Origin: an uncultured Campylobacterota bacterium
Lineage (GTDB): Bacteria > Campylobacterota > Campylobacteria > Campylobacterales > Sulfurovaceae
Length of the DNA stretch: 64,000 bases
Direction of reading: 5' to 3'
NCBI GenBank assembly: GCA_937141405.1
Contig: CAKZQQ010000008.1
Span: forward strand, 49,856 to 113,855
Shown: positions 28,617-37,445 of the stretch, piece by piece
Layout of the letters: each line of letters starts with the position of its first letter
How positions within the stretch are numbered: the first letter of the stretch is position 1
Made by a program: the position numbers and the translations under genes
The notes under the pieces: generated by a model
The model's input: the letters and a program-made list of their open reading frames with translations, nothing else
Told to the model about the DNA's origin: nothing
Database searches by the model: none

Positions 28617-30623
28617 TTAAAATTTATATTTTAGCTGTGTATAGATATATCTTCCCGGTTCATTAAGTAACATACTATCATCAGAGCCCGTTAAGAGCGT
28701 AAGATCTTTGTATGTGTTTGAAGTTTGATATACTTTATCAAAGAGGTTATCAACCCCAATGCTCCACTCAATATTATTGGCAAAAGTTTTAGTCGCTTTA
28801 AGATTCACAACGCCATAACTTCCGATATCTTGCTCACCATTCTCGCTATCAACATTATCCCAAGAAGCTGCCGCAATCAAATCTGCCTCTAAACTTAAAC
28901 TCTCTGTTGGCATATAAGTCACACCCAATATTGCTTTCATAGGAGGAATTTCTGGAAGATTTTTACTTAGCTGCCCCTCTAGTGGGCTATCTTTCTTTCC
29001 TTTTTGATAAGCAAAGGCGTAGTTAAACATCAATGCTTCAGTCGCTATATAACTTCCTGAGATATCTATCCCATATATCTTCACATCAACATTCTCATAA
29101 TTGTTTGTGGGTTTACTAGCATTGTAAGCTATAAAATCTTTTAACATACTATAGAAGAATTTACCTTTGATTGTAAAATCACCGAAGCTCTTCTCTAGTC
29201 CGATATCAGCCTCATAATTCTTAACACTATCAAGAGTATCATTGCCGACAGATGCTCCGGTTTTACTGTAAAAATAGAGCTCTTTTGGATCAGGTACACG
29301 CACTGATTTACCGATACCCCCAAAGAATCTCATGCTCTTATCCACTTTATATGAAGCATAGAGGTACCCGCTAAAATCATCAAAATCTCTATCATTTGAA
29401 GCAGTTCTTGGGGTTTCGATGGATGTATCATCATATCTTGCACCCAATTCAAATGAGAGTTTTTCTCCTACCTTGATGTCATCTTTTACAAAGAGAGCTC
29501 TATTTTCCGTGTCAACATCATAGATACTATGAAACATCGCTTCAGGAAGCGGAGTCCCGTCTTTATAATAACCTCCATCCCAATTTCTATTGCTCCAATC
29601 AATCCCTGCCGTTATCATATGGTTGGCAAGTTCAAAGCTGTTTTTGAGTTTAACTCCGCTTGTTTTTGTCTCCAAGTAATGTGTCATCTCTGACATCATG
29701 ACAGCTGATTTCCTATAGATATTGGACATTGGGTGCTCTACGCTTGAAGTGTAAACTTCAATATCTAAAACTTTAGAAAATGCACCTAAATTTTTTGCTT
29801 TATACCCAAGAGTTATAATCTCAGAGTCATCGTAAATCGCATCCATAGGCGTATTAGGATAGAGGATATTGTCACTTTGATTGTTTGTATAACCAAATCT
29901 GATTTGATGGTTCTCATTTATGTCCCACAAGAATTTCCCCATAAAACTTTTTTTCTCAAATGCATCCATATTCTCATATTGTGGCTGATACTGATTGCCG
30001 CCGACTGCATCACCTCTAGCGATTGCCTTATCTATCTGACCGACAAAATCATCCCCGTTACCATCCTCATACTGCTTACCCTTTTCGATTGAGCCGCTGA
30101 TAAGAAATTTAAACTTATCATTGCCTCCCGTTACAAGCGCTGAGCCTTTTTGATAACCAAAACTCCCGGCATTAACCAAAACTTCACCGCCAAAACCCTC
30201 TTTAGGCTCCAAAGTTTTTATACTGATATCTGCTCCGAGCGAGCCAAAATCTTCTACATTGAAAGGTCCCTCGGTGATCTCGATGCTCTCGATAGCACTA
30301 CTCAAAACATGCGAAGTGGGCGGGTCCATTCTGTTTGGACAAGCACCAAATATCTTTGCATTGTCAATCGTAATGTTGAGGTTATCTTTTTTAAATCCTC
30401 TGAGTATAATATCATTCGCTATTCCACTCCTTCTCACAAGCGTCAAATCTGCGATATTTTTTGAGAGTGCTTCAGCGACATCTGCTGATTTGATCTCGCT
30501 TCCTCTGACATCTTTTACCTTTTTATTATCAATCTTCCCTTCTATCTCTATGTCCCCAAGATCTAACTCTGATGATACCAAAGAGGCAGCACAGATACAC
30601 GAGATAAATAGTGTCTTTTTCAT
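28617..30623 (-). CDS. TonB-dependent receptor, OprC/NosA-like copper receptor
   Basis: 668-aa outer-membrane receptor with a signal peptide, plug domain (IADLTLVRRSGIANDIILRG) and a 22-strand barrel ending GRYIYTQLKYKF. A CxxxM motif is seen at Cys95-Met99 (GACPNRMDPPTSH) and an HxM motif at His297-Met299 (VEHPMSN), the same two elements that bind copper in Pseudomonas OprC. The ACPNRMDPPTS block is itself a signature of the TonB-copper receptor group. I therefore call it a copper importer; the metal is inferred. A 20-bp direct-repeat operator candidate precedes it. Confidence 0.8.
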   Translation of the reverse strand: MKKTLFISCICAASLVSSELDLGDIEIEGKIDNKKVKDVRGSEIKSADVAEALSKNIADLTLVRRSGIANDIILRGFKKDNLNITIDNAKIFGACPNRMDPPTSHVLSSAIESIEITEGPFNVEDFGSLGADISIKTLEPKEGFGGEVLVNAGSFGYQKGSALVTGGNDKFKFLISGSIEKGKQYEDGNGDDFVGQIDKAIARGDAVGGNQYQPQYENMDAFEKKSFMGKFLWDINENHQIRFGYTNNQSDNILYPNTPMDAIYDDSEIITLGYKAKNLGAFSKVLDIEVYTSSVEHPMSNIYRKSAVMMSEMTHYLETKTSGVKLKNSFELANHMITAGIDWSNRNWDGGYYKDGTPLPEAMFHSIYDVDTENRALFVKDDIKVGEKLSFELGARYDDTSIETPRTASNDRDFDDFSGYLYASYKVDKSMRFFGGIGKSVRVPDPKELYFYSKTGASVGNDTLDSVKNYEADIGLEKSFGDFTIKGKFFYSMLKDFIAYNASKPTNNYENVDVKIYGIDISGSYIATEALMFNYAFAYQKGKKDSPLEGQLSKNLPEIPPMKAILGVTYMPTESLSLEADLIAAASWDNVDSENGEQDIGSYGVVNLKATKTFANNIEWSIGVDNLFDKVYQTSNTYKDLTLLTGSDDSMLLNEPGRYIYTQLKYKF

Positions 30624-30668
30624 AATTACTCCTTAAATGTTGCACATGGCGGGTAAATTGTCTTCAAG

Positions 30669-30688
30669 AAGTGTTAAAAAAGTGTTAA
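30669..30688 (-). promoter_or_regulatory. direct-repeat operator upstream of the TonB-dependent receptor
   Basis: The 20-mer AAGTGTTAAAAAAGTGTTAA (plus strand) contains two GTGTTAA half-sites 11 bp apart, typical spacing for an OmpR-type response regulator. The identical 20-mer occurs at 31356-31375 before tonB. It lies 46-65 bp before the receptor ATG. Confidence 0.65.
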
Positions 30689-30697
30689 GATAAAATA

Positions 30698-31318
30698 TTA
30701 ATTTTTCAAAGAGTAGTCTAGATTGATGGAAACTTCAGTCGGCAAACTTGTTACACATCCATTTACTTGCAGAGGAAAAGAGTCTCGAACTATTTTGCGT
30801 ATAGAGGCATGAAATATTTTTGGTCCTTTCATGCTAAGCCCGCCAAGAGCGCCATTTGGCAATATCTTCATGCTCACAACAACCCTCCCTTCTATTCCCC
30901 TTTTTTTTGCAAAATCAGGATAATATTTTTTTGAAGCTATCCTTTTTTTGAGCTCCAAAAGTCTTATCTTCTTCTGGCTGTCTCCGACTATTTTTTGATT
31001 AGATTCTTTCGCCGTGATTGATTTATTTGTTGGGATAATTTTTTTCTTTTTTTGAACAATTTTCTTTTTCTGAACGATTTTCTTTGGAACCACTACTTTA
31101 GGTGGCTCTTCTTTCTCAACTACTTCTTGCTCTTCAACTTTTTCTTCTTTAACTTCAGGGACAAAATCACTCATGCTCAAGCTGAGACAGTCTTTATCTA
31201 TATCTTTATCGGAAACTATAGGGAGTGCATTAAAGGAGTACAATAAAATAGTCCCAAATGATGCATATAAAAAAAGTGTTAATGATAATGAAATATAGTA
31301 TCTCTTCTCTAGCATCAA
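30698..31318 (-). CDS. tonB: TonB energy-transducing protein
   Basis: 206 aa: one N-terminal membrane helix (YYISLSLTLFLYASFGTILLYSF), an acidic then Lys-rich linker with KK-I-VQKKK repeats in place of a Pro-rich one, and a C-terminal TonB domain (YYPDFAKKRGIEGRVVVSMKILPNG). It transmits proton-motive force to outer-membrane receptors. Position next to the copper-type receptor suggests a dedicated TonB; exbB/exbD are not in the window. Confidence 0.85.
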   Translation of the reverse strand: MMLEKRYYISLSLTLFLYASFGTILLYSFNALPIVSDKDIDKDCLSLSMSDFVPEVKEEKVEEQEVVEKEEPPKVVVPKKIVQKKKIVQKKKKIIPTNKSITAKESNQKIVGDSQKKIRLLELKKRIASKKYYPDFAKKRGIEGRVVVSMKILPNGALGGLSMKGPKIFHASIRKIVRDSFPLQVNGCVTSLPTEVSINLDYSLKN

Positions 31319-31355
31319 CCATTCCCCTCTATTGTCTGTGCAGATTTTTACTTTA

Positions 31356-31375
31356 AAGTGTTAAAAAAGTGTTAA
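31356..31375 (-). promoter_or_regulatory. direct-repeat operator upstream of tonB
   Basis: Exact second copy of the 20-bp sequence found at 30669-30688, with half-sites 11 bp apart. It lies about 38-57 bp before the tonB start and overlaps the stop codon of the histidine kinase gene. Confidence 0.65.
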
Positions 31376-32235
31376 ATTACCAGTATTTTTAAGTCAAGAA
31401 TAACTTTTGTTCCCTGATTCTTTTTTGAATATATTGCAAAATCTATACCGTTTTTATCACAAAACTTCTTAACAATCGCCAGACCTATCCCCTTGCCTTC
31501 ACTCTCGCTATTACCCTGATAATAGAGCTCATGAATATGCAACATTTCTGTCTCATCCATGCCGATTCCCTCATCCTCAATCTCAATCTTCCCATCTTTG
31601 AGCGTGATAGTAATCTTACTATCTCTTTTTGAATATTTCATCGCGTTCGATAGAAGATTATCAATAACCTGCTCAAAGCCTATTTTATCTGTTAAAATTT
31701 GTGTTGCATCTAGATCAAAATGAAAGAGATTTCTGCCTTGCTCCATAAAATAGATACTACAATCTTTTAGAGTTTTTTCTACGGCAAACTGCTCTTTTTC
31801 AATAGGAAGTACATCTTTTGTGATATCATAAACGAGATTCACATAAAGTCTTTTTAATTTATGAGTTGCATCTTCTATTCTATTGAGCCGAACTATATCT
31901 TTCTCATCTTGTAGATTTTTTCTAATCATCGAAGCATTGGTAGTTATCGTAGAGAGTGGAATGTTGAGTTCATGCATCACCTCATCACTTACTTTAATGA
32001 TCTGTTTTTGTATCTTATGCTGCGAATTTAGAAGGTAAGAGACCAAAAGATAGCCACATGCAATCGAGATAATAAAAAAGAGGATGCTTGCAAAGATAAA
32101 GTTTTTAGCACTAAATTCATTCTCTAGCTGATACATATAGAGAAGCAACCAAGTAAACAGAGAGAAAAGAAGATAAAAGAATACGCCTAAAAAAATCTCT
32201 TTTAAATTCTTTGAGCCTTTTACCTCTCTAGACAA
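31372..32235 (-). CDS. sensor histidine kinase with almost no periplasmic domain
   Basis: 287 aa. Two membrane helices (about residues 14-33 and 46-67) are separated by only about 12 residues (YQLENEFSAKN), so signals are probably sensed within the membrane or through a partner. H-box VMHELNIPLSTITTNAS holds the phospho-His; N-box VIDNLLSNAMKYSKR; G-box IGMDETE and GKGIGLAIVKKF. Start overlaps the end of the response-regulator gene, and the kinase is upstream of tonB and the receptor. Likely senses copper status; inferred from context. Confidence 0.85.
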   Translation of the reverse strand: MSREVKGSKNLKEIFLGVFFYLLFSLFTWLLLYMYQLENEFSAKNFIFASILFFIISIACGYLLVSYLLNSQHKIQKQIIKVSDEVMHELNIPLSTITTNASMIRKNLQDEKDIVRLNRIEDATHKLKRLYVNLVYDITKDVLPIEKEQFAVEKTLKDCSIYFMEQGRNLFHFDLDATQILTDKIGFEQVIDNLLSNAMKYSKRDSKITITLKDGKIEIEDEGIGMDETEMLHIHELYYQGNSESEGKGIGLAIVKKFCDKNGIDFAIYSKKNQGTKVILDLKILVI

Positions 32236-32870
32236 TAGCCGACTCCTCGAATATTTTTTATCCTGTCTCCAAAATATTTCTTTAGATTAGTGATGTAAAC
32301 ACGCAAAGATCCATCGCTTGAGCCCTCCGAACTACTCCACAATCTATCTTTGATAAGATCCATTGAAACCATATTGCCGTTTGCCTCTAAAAGTAAATTG
32401 AGTAACTTTGAGGCCTTAACTCCCAAACTTATCTCTTGATTGCCGGCAAAAAGTTTATGTTCTTTAGCATCAAATGTATACTCTCCTATATGGATAACCT
32501 CTTCTCTGATTTGTCTCCTTAAGACCGCATCGACTCTGCAGCGAAGCTCATCGGGATCAAATGGTTTTTTGATATAGTCATCTGCTCCGATATGAAACCC
32601 TTCTTTTAGAGATTCGAGAGTATCTTTAGAGGTGATAAATATTGTTGGTGTTACATCACCACTGTTTCTCAGTTTTCTCAAAAGCTCAAACCCGCTCTCA
32701 TAGGGCAATTTCACATCAAAAAGATAGAGATCATATCTGCTTTTATAGGTAAGATCGAGTGCACTATAAGGATCCATTGTGCTATCAACATAAAATCCCA
32801 TTTCGCATAAAAAATCATCGAGTGTCTCGTTGAGTCCCTGATCATCTTCTAGTAGGAGTATTTTTCTCAT
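32220..32870 (-). CDS. OmpR-type response regulator
   Basis: 216 aa. The receiver domain has the phospho-Asp in LYLFDVKLPYESGFELL, Thr in IFITSKDT and Lys in DDYIKKPFDPDEL; the winged-helix domain ends NIRGVGYCLE. It is the partner of the overlapping histidine kinase gene and the obvious candidate for binding the 11-bp-spaced repeats before tonB and the receptor. Starts 3 bases after the fabG stop, in the same direction. Confidence 0.9.
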   Translation of the reverse strand: MRKILLLEDDQGLNETLDDFLCEMGFYVDSTMDPYSALDLTYKSRYDLYLFDVKLPYESGFELLRKLRNSGDVTPTIFITSKDTLESLKEGFHIGADDYIKKPFDPDELRCRVDAVLRRQIREEVIHIGEYTFDAKEHKLFAGNQEISLGVKASKLLNLLLEANGNMVSMDLIKDRLWSSSEGSSDGSLRVYITNLKKYFGDRIKNIRGVGYCLER

Positions 32871-32872
32871 CT

Positions 32873-33616
32873 TTAAATGTACATTCCGCCGTTTACTTTG
32901 AGTGTCTCGCCCGTGATATAACTTGCATAATCACTCAATAAAAATGCAACTGCTTGGGCAACCTCTGTTGGCTCTCCGAATCTTGCAAGCGGTATCTTAG
33001 AAGTAAAGGCATCTTTTACCTCTTGTTTTAACACCTCAGTCATCTCTGTCGCTATAAAACCCGGGGTGATGGCATTAAATCTGATGTTTCTACTTGCTCC
33101 CTCTAGCGCAAAACTCTTGTTCATAGCAATCATCCCGCCTTTACTAGCCGCATAATTCGTCTGCCCTGCATTGCCGCTTTCACCAACAATTGATGCGATG
33201 TTAACAACAGCGCCAAATCTCTTCTTGCTCATCGTTTTTAGCGACTCTCGACATCCTATGAACGCTGATTTAAGATTTGCCTCTATCACACTCATAAAAT
33301 CTTCGATACTCATCCTAAGTGCAAGTTTATCATTGGTAATGCCCGCATTATTGACAAGATAACTTAACTCTCCATCACTCTCAACAATCTTTTTTACTGC
33401 ATCAACAAATGCGCTCTCATCTCCGACATCAAACCCTATCACCTCAGCGTTGCCGCCACTTTTCTTTATCTCGCTACATACGGCATCCGCTTGCTCTTTA
33501 CCGCTTCTGTAGTTGACCCAAACCTTAAGACCGTAACCGGCTAAAACTTTTGCAATCTCAGCACCTATCCCTCTGCTTGAACCCGTTACAAGGACATTCT
33601 TTCCACTAAAAACCAT
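32873..33616 (-). CDS. fabG: 3-oxoacyl-ACP reductase
   Basis: 247-aa short-chain dehydrogenase. NADPH site NVLVTGSSRGIGAEIAKVLAG; Asn in LVNNAGITND; Ser in NIASIVGESG and the YAASKGG catalytic Tyr/Lys. It reduces 3-oxoacyl-ACP. Separate from the acpP-fabF-accA group by the copper cluster. Confidence 0.9.
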   Translation of the reverse strand: MVFSGKNVLVTGSSRGIGAEIAKVLAGYGLKVWVNYRSGKEQADAVCSEIKKSGGNAEVIGFDVGDESAFVDAVKKIVESDGELSYLVNNAGITNDKLALRMSIEDFMSVIEANLKSAFIGCRESLKTMSKKRFGAVVNIASIVGESGNAGQTNYAASKGGMIAMNKSFALEGASRNIRFNAITPGFIATEMTEVLKQEVKDAFTSKIPLARFGEPTEVAQAVAFLLSDYASYITGETLKVNGGMYI

Positions 33617-33666
33617 TTATTTCCTTTTGACAAATCTATGAAAAATTATAACACTATTTTTTTAAA

Positions 33667-34011
33667 TCACTTTTTGCATGCGAATAGTTGCTCTTTGATA
33701 CGCTCAAACTCATCATAATCTTGAGGTGTTATCTCATCTGAATATATGATGTGATTGAGTCTATCTAAGATTTGCATCTTGCTAAACTCATCATCACATA
33801 GCGCTTTATTGATAATCGATATATGATAATCGATATTATACTCTTTCTTCATAATCTTTTCTAAGAACTCTTTTGCCTCTACTTCACTGCATCCAAAATC
33901 AGCACCTAACATAGAACAAAAAAGTGGAGCCTCTTTCTCTAGGTTTCTATGATCTATCTTGATGATATGTGCCAAAAGTGTTGCAACGGACTCTTTTATC
34001 TTCTCTTGCAT
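33667..34011 (-). CDS. TerB-like helical protein
   Basis: 114-aa acidic helical protein: HIIKIDHRNLEKEAPLFCSML...EVEAKEFLEKIM and a final DYDEFERIKEQLF. The pattern of helices with EKEA and LN.IIYSD resembles TerB-like domains. Role unknown. It lies between gpmI and fabG in the same direction. Confidence 0.5.
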   Translation of the reverse strand: MQEKIKESVATLLAHIIKIDHRNLEKEAPLFCSMLGADFGCSEVEAKEFLEKIMKKEYNIDYHISIINKALCDDEFSKMQILDRLNHIIYSDEITPQDYDEFERIKEQLFACKK

Positions 34012-34026
34012 GTGCTTGTCAACCCC

Positions 34027-35511
34027 CTAAATAAAAAGTGATTCATCCATAACTTCCGGAGCATCTAATCCCATAAGCTCCAAGATGGTTTTTGCAATAT
34101 TGTTGAGGCTGCCATGCTCTTTGAGCTTGATTGTCTCTTTTGCTATCACAAAACACCACACTTCACCTACCGTATGATTGGTCAAGATATTATCTTTGCT
34201 ATCACACATCTCCTCACAATTTCCATGATCACTTGTTAGGAGTATAGCATAATCATGTTCTTTTGCGGTTTCAATAATCGCTCCTATCTCCCTATCAACA
34301 GCCTCTACGGCTTTAAGAGCTGCTTCATAATTGCCTGTATGACCAACCATATCTCCATTTGCAAAATTTACAACAACAAAATCATACCCATCCCTAATCG
34401 CATCTCTTGTAGCTGTGCCCACTTCGGGAGCTGACATCTCAGGCTTTAGATCATAAGTTCTTACATTAGGACTTGGGATAAGCACTCTCTTTTCATTTGC
34501 AAACGGCTCTTCGAGCCCCCCATTGAAAAAGAATGTTACATGCGCATATTTTTCCGTTTCAGCTATGTGCATCTGTTTTAAGCCTACCCTGCTAATCACT
34601 TCACTGAGTGTATCGGTCGGATTCTCTTTTGGAAAAATGATTGGATAATCAAAACTTTTATCATAGGCTGTCATCGTTATGATATCTATATCTTTTGCGA
34701 CTCGCGGAAACTTATCAAAATTTTTCTCGCCTAAAGCTCTTGTAATCTCTCTTGCTCTATCGGCTCTAAAGTTGATCATAATAACACCATCTCCATCGCT
34801 TAAACCATTATATCCTGTAAAAGCGGTAGGTTCTATAAACTCATCATGTTCACCTTTTTCGTAACTCTTTTGAACATATTCCAAAGGGAGAAGTTCACTT
34901 TTTGGTATTGCATTCACGATAGCCTCGTACCCTTTTTGTACACGCTCCCACCTATTATCTCTATCCATACTATAGAATCTGCCGCCAAGCGTTGCTATGA
35001 CGATATCATCATCGCAGATATTCTCAATCTGGCTCAAAAATTGAGGTGCAGAGGTTGGAGAAACATCTCTACCGTCCGTTATAAGATGCAGCCAAACCTT
35101 TTTAGCTCTCTTTTTAGCAATTTTGGCAATACCAATGATATGCTCTATGTGAGAGTGCACCCCTCCGTCGCTCATAAGTCCGATGATGTGTATATCTTTT
35201 GATTGCTCACAGAGTGTACACAATACATCATTACGCTCTAAAGTTCCATCATCTAGTGCTTTAGATATCTTTACCAAATCTTGATAGAGCACTCTTCCGC
35301 TTCCAAGTGTCATATGCCCTACCTCTGAGTTGCCCATCTGTCCTTCAGGAAGACCGACACTGAGTCCGTGTGTAGAGATTAGTGTATGGGGTGCATTTTT
35401 GAAAAGCCAATCATAAGTCGGTTTTTTTGCATCCAAAAATGCATTACACTTTGCGTTTGGCTTGTGTCCAATGCCATCAGTGATGATTAGTACGGTTTTT
35501 TGCCCTTTCAT
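34027..35511 (-). CDS. gpmI: 2,3-bisphosphoglycerate-independent phosphoglycerate mutase
   Basis: 494-aa alkaline-phosphatase-fold glycolytic enzyme. LPEGQMGNSEVGHMTLGSG holds the phosphorylated Ser, GRDVSPTSA, and the metal-binding TSDHGNCEEM and LTNHTVGEV. Mn-dependent interconversion of 3- and 2-phosphoglycerate. Full length. Confidence 0.95.
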   Translation of the reverse strand: MKGQKTVLIITDGIGHKPNAKCNAFLDAKKPTYDWLFKNAPHTLISTHGLSVGLPEGQMGNSEVGHMTLGSGRVLYQDLVKISKALDDGTLERNDVLCTLCEQSKDIHIIGLMSDGGVHSHIEHIIGIAKIAKKRAKKVWLHLITDGRDVSPTSAPQFLSQIENICDDDIVIATLGGRFYSMDRDNRWERVQKGYEAIVNAIPKSELLPLEYVQKSYEKGEHDEFIEPTAFTGYNGLSDGDGVIMINFRADRAREITRALGEKNFDKFPRVAKDIDIITMTAYDKSFDYPIIFPKENPTDTLSEVISRVGLKQMHIAETEKYAHVTFFFNGGLEEPFANEKRVLIPSPNVRTYDLKPEMSAPEVGTATRDAIRDGYDFVVVNFANGDMVGHTGNYEAALKAVEAVDREIGAIIETAKEHDYAILLTSDHGNCEEMCDSKDNILTNHTVGEVWCFVIAKETIKLKEHGSLNNIAKTILELMGLDAPEVMDESLFI

Positions 35512-35739
35512 TCGCCCTCTTTTTATAAATTAAAAACATCATATACCCTAAAACTGCTAAAAAAGCAAATTATAGTTACTGTTTCATTATAACAAAAAAC
35601 AGAATCATAAATCTATAAATATCGATACCAAAGATAAACAAAAGATAAATATAAAACATACAAATATAAGTTAAACTATTAATTATATATTAATTGATTG
35701 AATCTATAATTTTACATATTTTAAATATTAGGCAAGTAA
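35512..35739. other. 228-bp intergenic region, divergent promoters
   Basis: Strongly AT-rich spacer between gpmI (minus) and the ABC permease (plus). I see no ORF or clear repeat; TATAATTTT near 35708 is a plausible -10 for the plus-strand operon. Confidence 0.35.
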
Positions 35740-36819
35740 ATGGTCACACCGATTAAGGCTCTTAGAAAAAACAGATTGAAAACCATGCTCATCTTTATCA
35801 GCATGGTTGTCTCGATCTGCGCCATCTTTCTTATCAGTGCAATTGCAAACGGAGTTGTCACAATGTATAGCACTATGCTCAAAACTGATGGCGATATCAT
35901 CGTCACTCAAAAAGGCATTTCTGATACATTCTTTAGTGACATCAATCGTTCTTTGGGGCTCAAGATAGAAAAGATAGAAAATGTTAAAAAAGTCAACACA
36001 CTTATACTGGGGGCTTCTCCGGTGAACAATCTTCCAATTGTTGGTATCTATGGAGTGAGTAAAAATAGATTTGAAAACTATAGGCTGATACGCGGTAAGT
36101 ATCCGGATTTACATGAAGTGATGGTAGGGGAGAAGATAAACAATATACTCCAAACACCAAAAACCGTAACGATCTCAAAAAAAGAGTTCAAAGTCTCAGG
36201 TGTTTATAAAAGCGATATCGGTTTTGAAGATGGGGGTGTCGTAATTGGGCTTGAAGATGCATCAAGCATATTTCATAAAAGCGCATCTCTCTTTCTAGTT
36301 ACGCTTGATGATATCAACAAACAAGACATCAGTGCACAAATCAATGCACTCGATGATGGCATAGAAGCAAAAACAACAGATGAGTTTATAGATAATTACA
36401 ATCAATTTAAAATCATAAAGATAAGCTCTGATGTTATCTCTTTTCTTGCTTTTTTGATGGGGATATTGGGCATCGTTAGCATGATGAGCATGGTTGTCAA
36501 TGATCGCAAAGTCGAGTTTGGCATCATGCGTTCTCTCGGTTTTTCAAGTAGAGCCATCATCATAAAGCTCATCACTGAGACACTTATCGTGGCGATCTTG
36601 GCATATCTCTGTGCTATCGCATTGTCGTATCTGATTTTGGATGCCATAGGGCATATGGAAAAATTTCAAGGCTATATCAATGGTGATATCACGCCCTCTT
36701 TAGCGATTAGTGTATTTTTTATATCGATTATTATGGCAACGCTCGGCTCTTTGCTTCCTGCCATTTGGGCATCACGCGTTGATCCGATGAGTCTCATCCT
36801 TCAAGGGGGTGCAAGATGA
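35740..36819 (+). CDS. ABC transporter permease, MacB/LolE type
   Basis: 359-aa permease: an N-terminal helix (LISAIANGVVTMY), a large periplasmic domain (about residues 50-215, MacB_PCD-like) and three C-terminal helices with FGIMRSLGFSSRAIIIKL and PAIWASRVDPMSLILQGG. Such mechanotransmission transporters extract lipoproteins or export peptides/siderophores. The ATG of the ATPase overlaps its stop (36816-36819). First gene of a five-gene operon ending in YceI. Confidence 0.85.
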   Translation: MVTPIKALRKNRLKTMLIFISMVVSICAIFLISAIANGVVTMYSTMLKTDGDIIVTQKGISDTFFSDINRSLGLKIEKIENVKKVNTLILGASPVNNLPIVGIYGVSKNRFENYRLIRGKYPDLHEVMVGEKINNILQTPKTVTISKKEFKVSGVYKSDIGFEDGGVVIGLEDASSIFHKSASLFLVTLDDINKQDISAQINALDDGIEAKTTDEFIDNYNQFKIIKISSDVISFLAFLMGILGIVSMMSMVVNDRKVEFGIMRSLGFSSRAIIIKLITETLIVAILAYLCAIALSYLILDAIGHMEKFQGYINGDITPSLAISVFFISIIMATLGSLLPAIWASRVDPMSLILQGGAR

Positions 36820-37445
36820 GATTGAAAGCAGAACATATCGAACATTTTTATGCCCAAGAACATATCTTGCACGATATCAATCTTGAGATAGAATCCTCTT
36901 GCATTACAGCCATCGTTGGCGAGAGTGGGAGTGGGAAAACTACACTTTTAGCGATACTCTCTTCACTCTTAAGAGCTTCTAGCGGGAGTGTACACTATGA
37001 TGATATATCTCTAGAAGCTATAAAAAATATAGATGAATTTCGCAAAAAAAATATCGGCTTTGTTTTTCAGTTTCACTATCTTATCGACTATCTGAATATT
37101 GAAGAAAATATAACACTCAATGCTCTTGATGCAACCAAAAGTAGTGCTCTTTTAAAAGCTCTAGGCATAGAACATCTCGCATCAAGATATAGTGATGAAG
37201 TTTCAGGAGGCGAGCGTCAAAGAGCCGCCATTGCCCGCGCGCTTATCAATGATCCGACCTTTGTTTTTGCCGATGAGCCAACAGGCAATCTCGATACGAA
37301 AAACGCTATAGGTGTCTTTGAGCTCTTTAAAGAGTTTAAAAAGACAGGCTTTGTCGTCGCTACGCATGATAAAAAGATAATCGATTATGCCGATACGATT
37401 ATAGAGATGGAGGATGGTTTTGTTAAAAACATTTATACACAATGA
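36816..37445 (+). CDS. ABC transporter ATP-binding protein, LolD/MacB type
   Basis: 209-aa ATPase. Walker A VGESGSGKTTLLAI, Q-loop FQFHYLI, signature VSGGERQRAAIARAL, Walker B FVFADEPTGNLD, H-loop VATHDKKI. Partner of the permease just upstream. The next gene starts inside its last codons. Confidence 0.9.
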   Translation: MRLKAEHIEHFYAQEHILHDINLEIESSCITAIVGESGSGKTTLLAILSSLLRASSGSVHYDDISLEAIKNIDEFRKKNIGFVFQFHYLIDYLNIEENITLNALDATKSSALLKALGIEHLASRYSDEVSGGERQRAAIARALINDPTFVFADEPTGNLDTKNAIGVFELFKEFKKTGFVVATHDKKIIDYADTIIEMEDGFVKNIYTQ

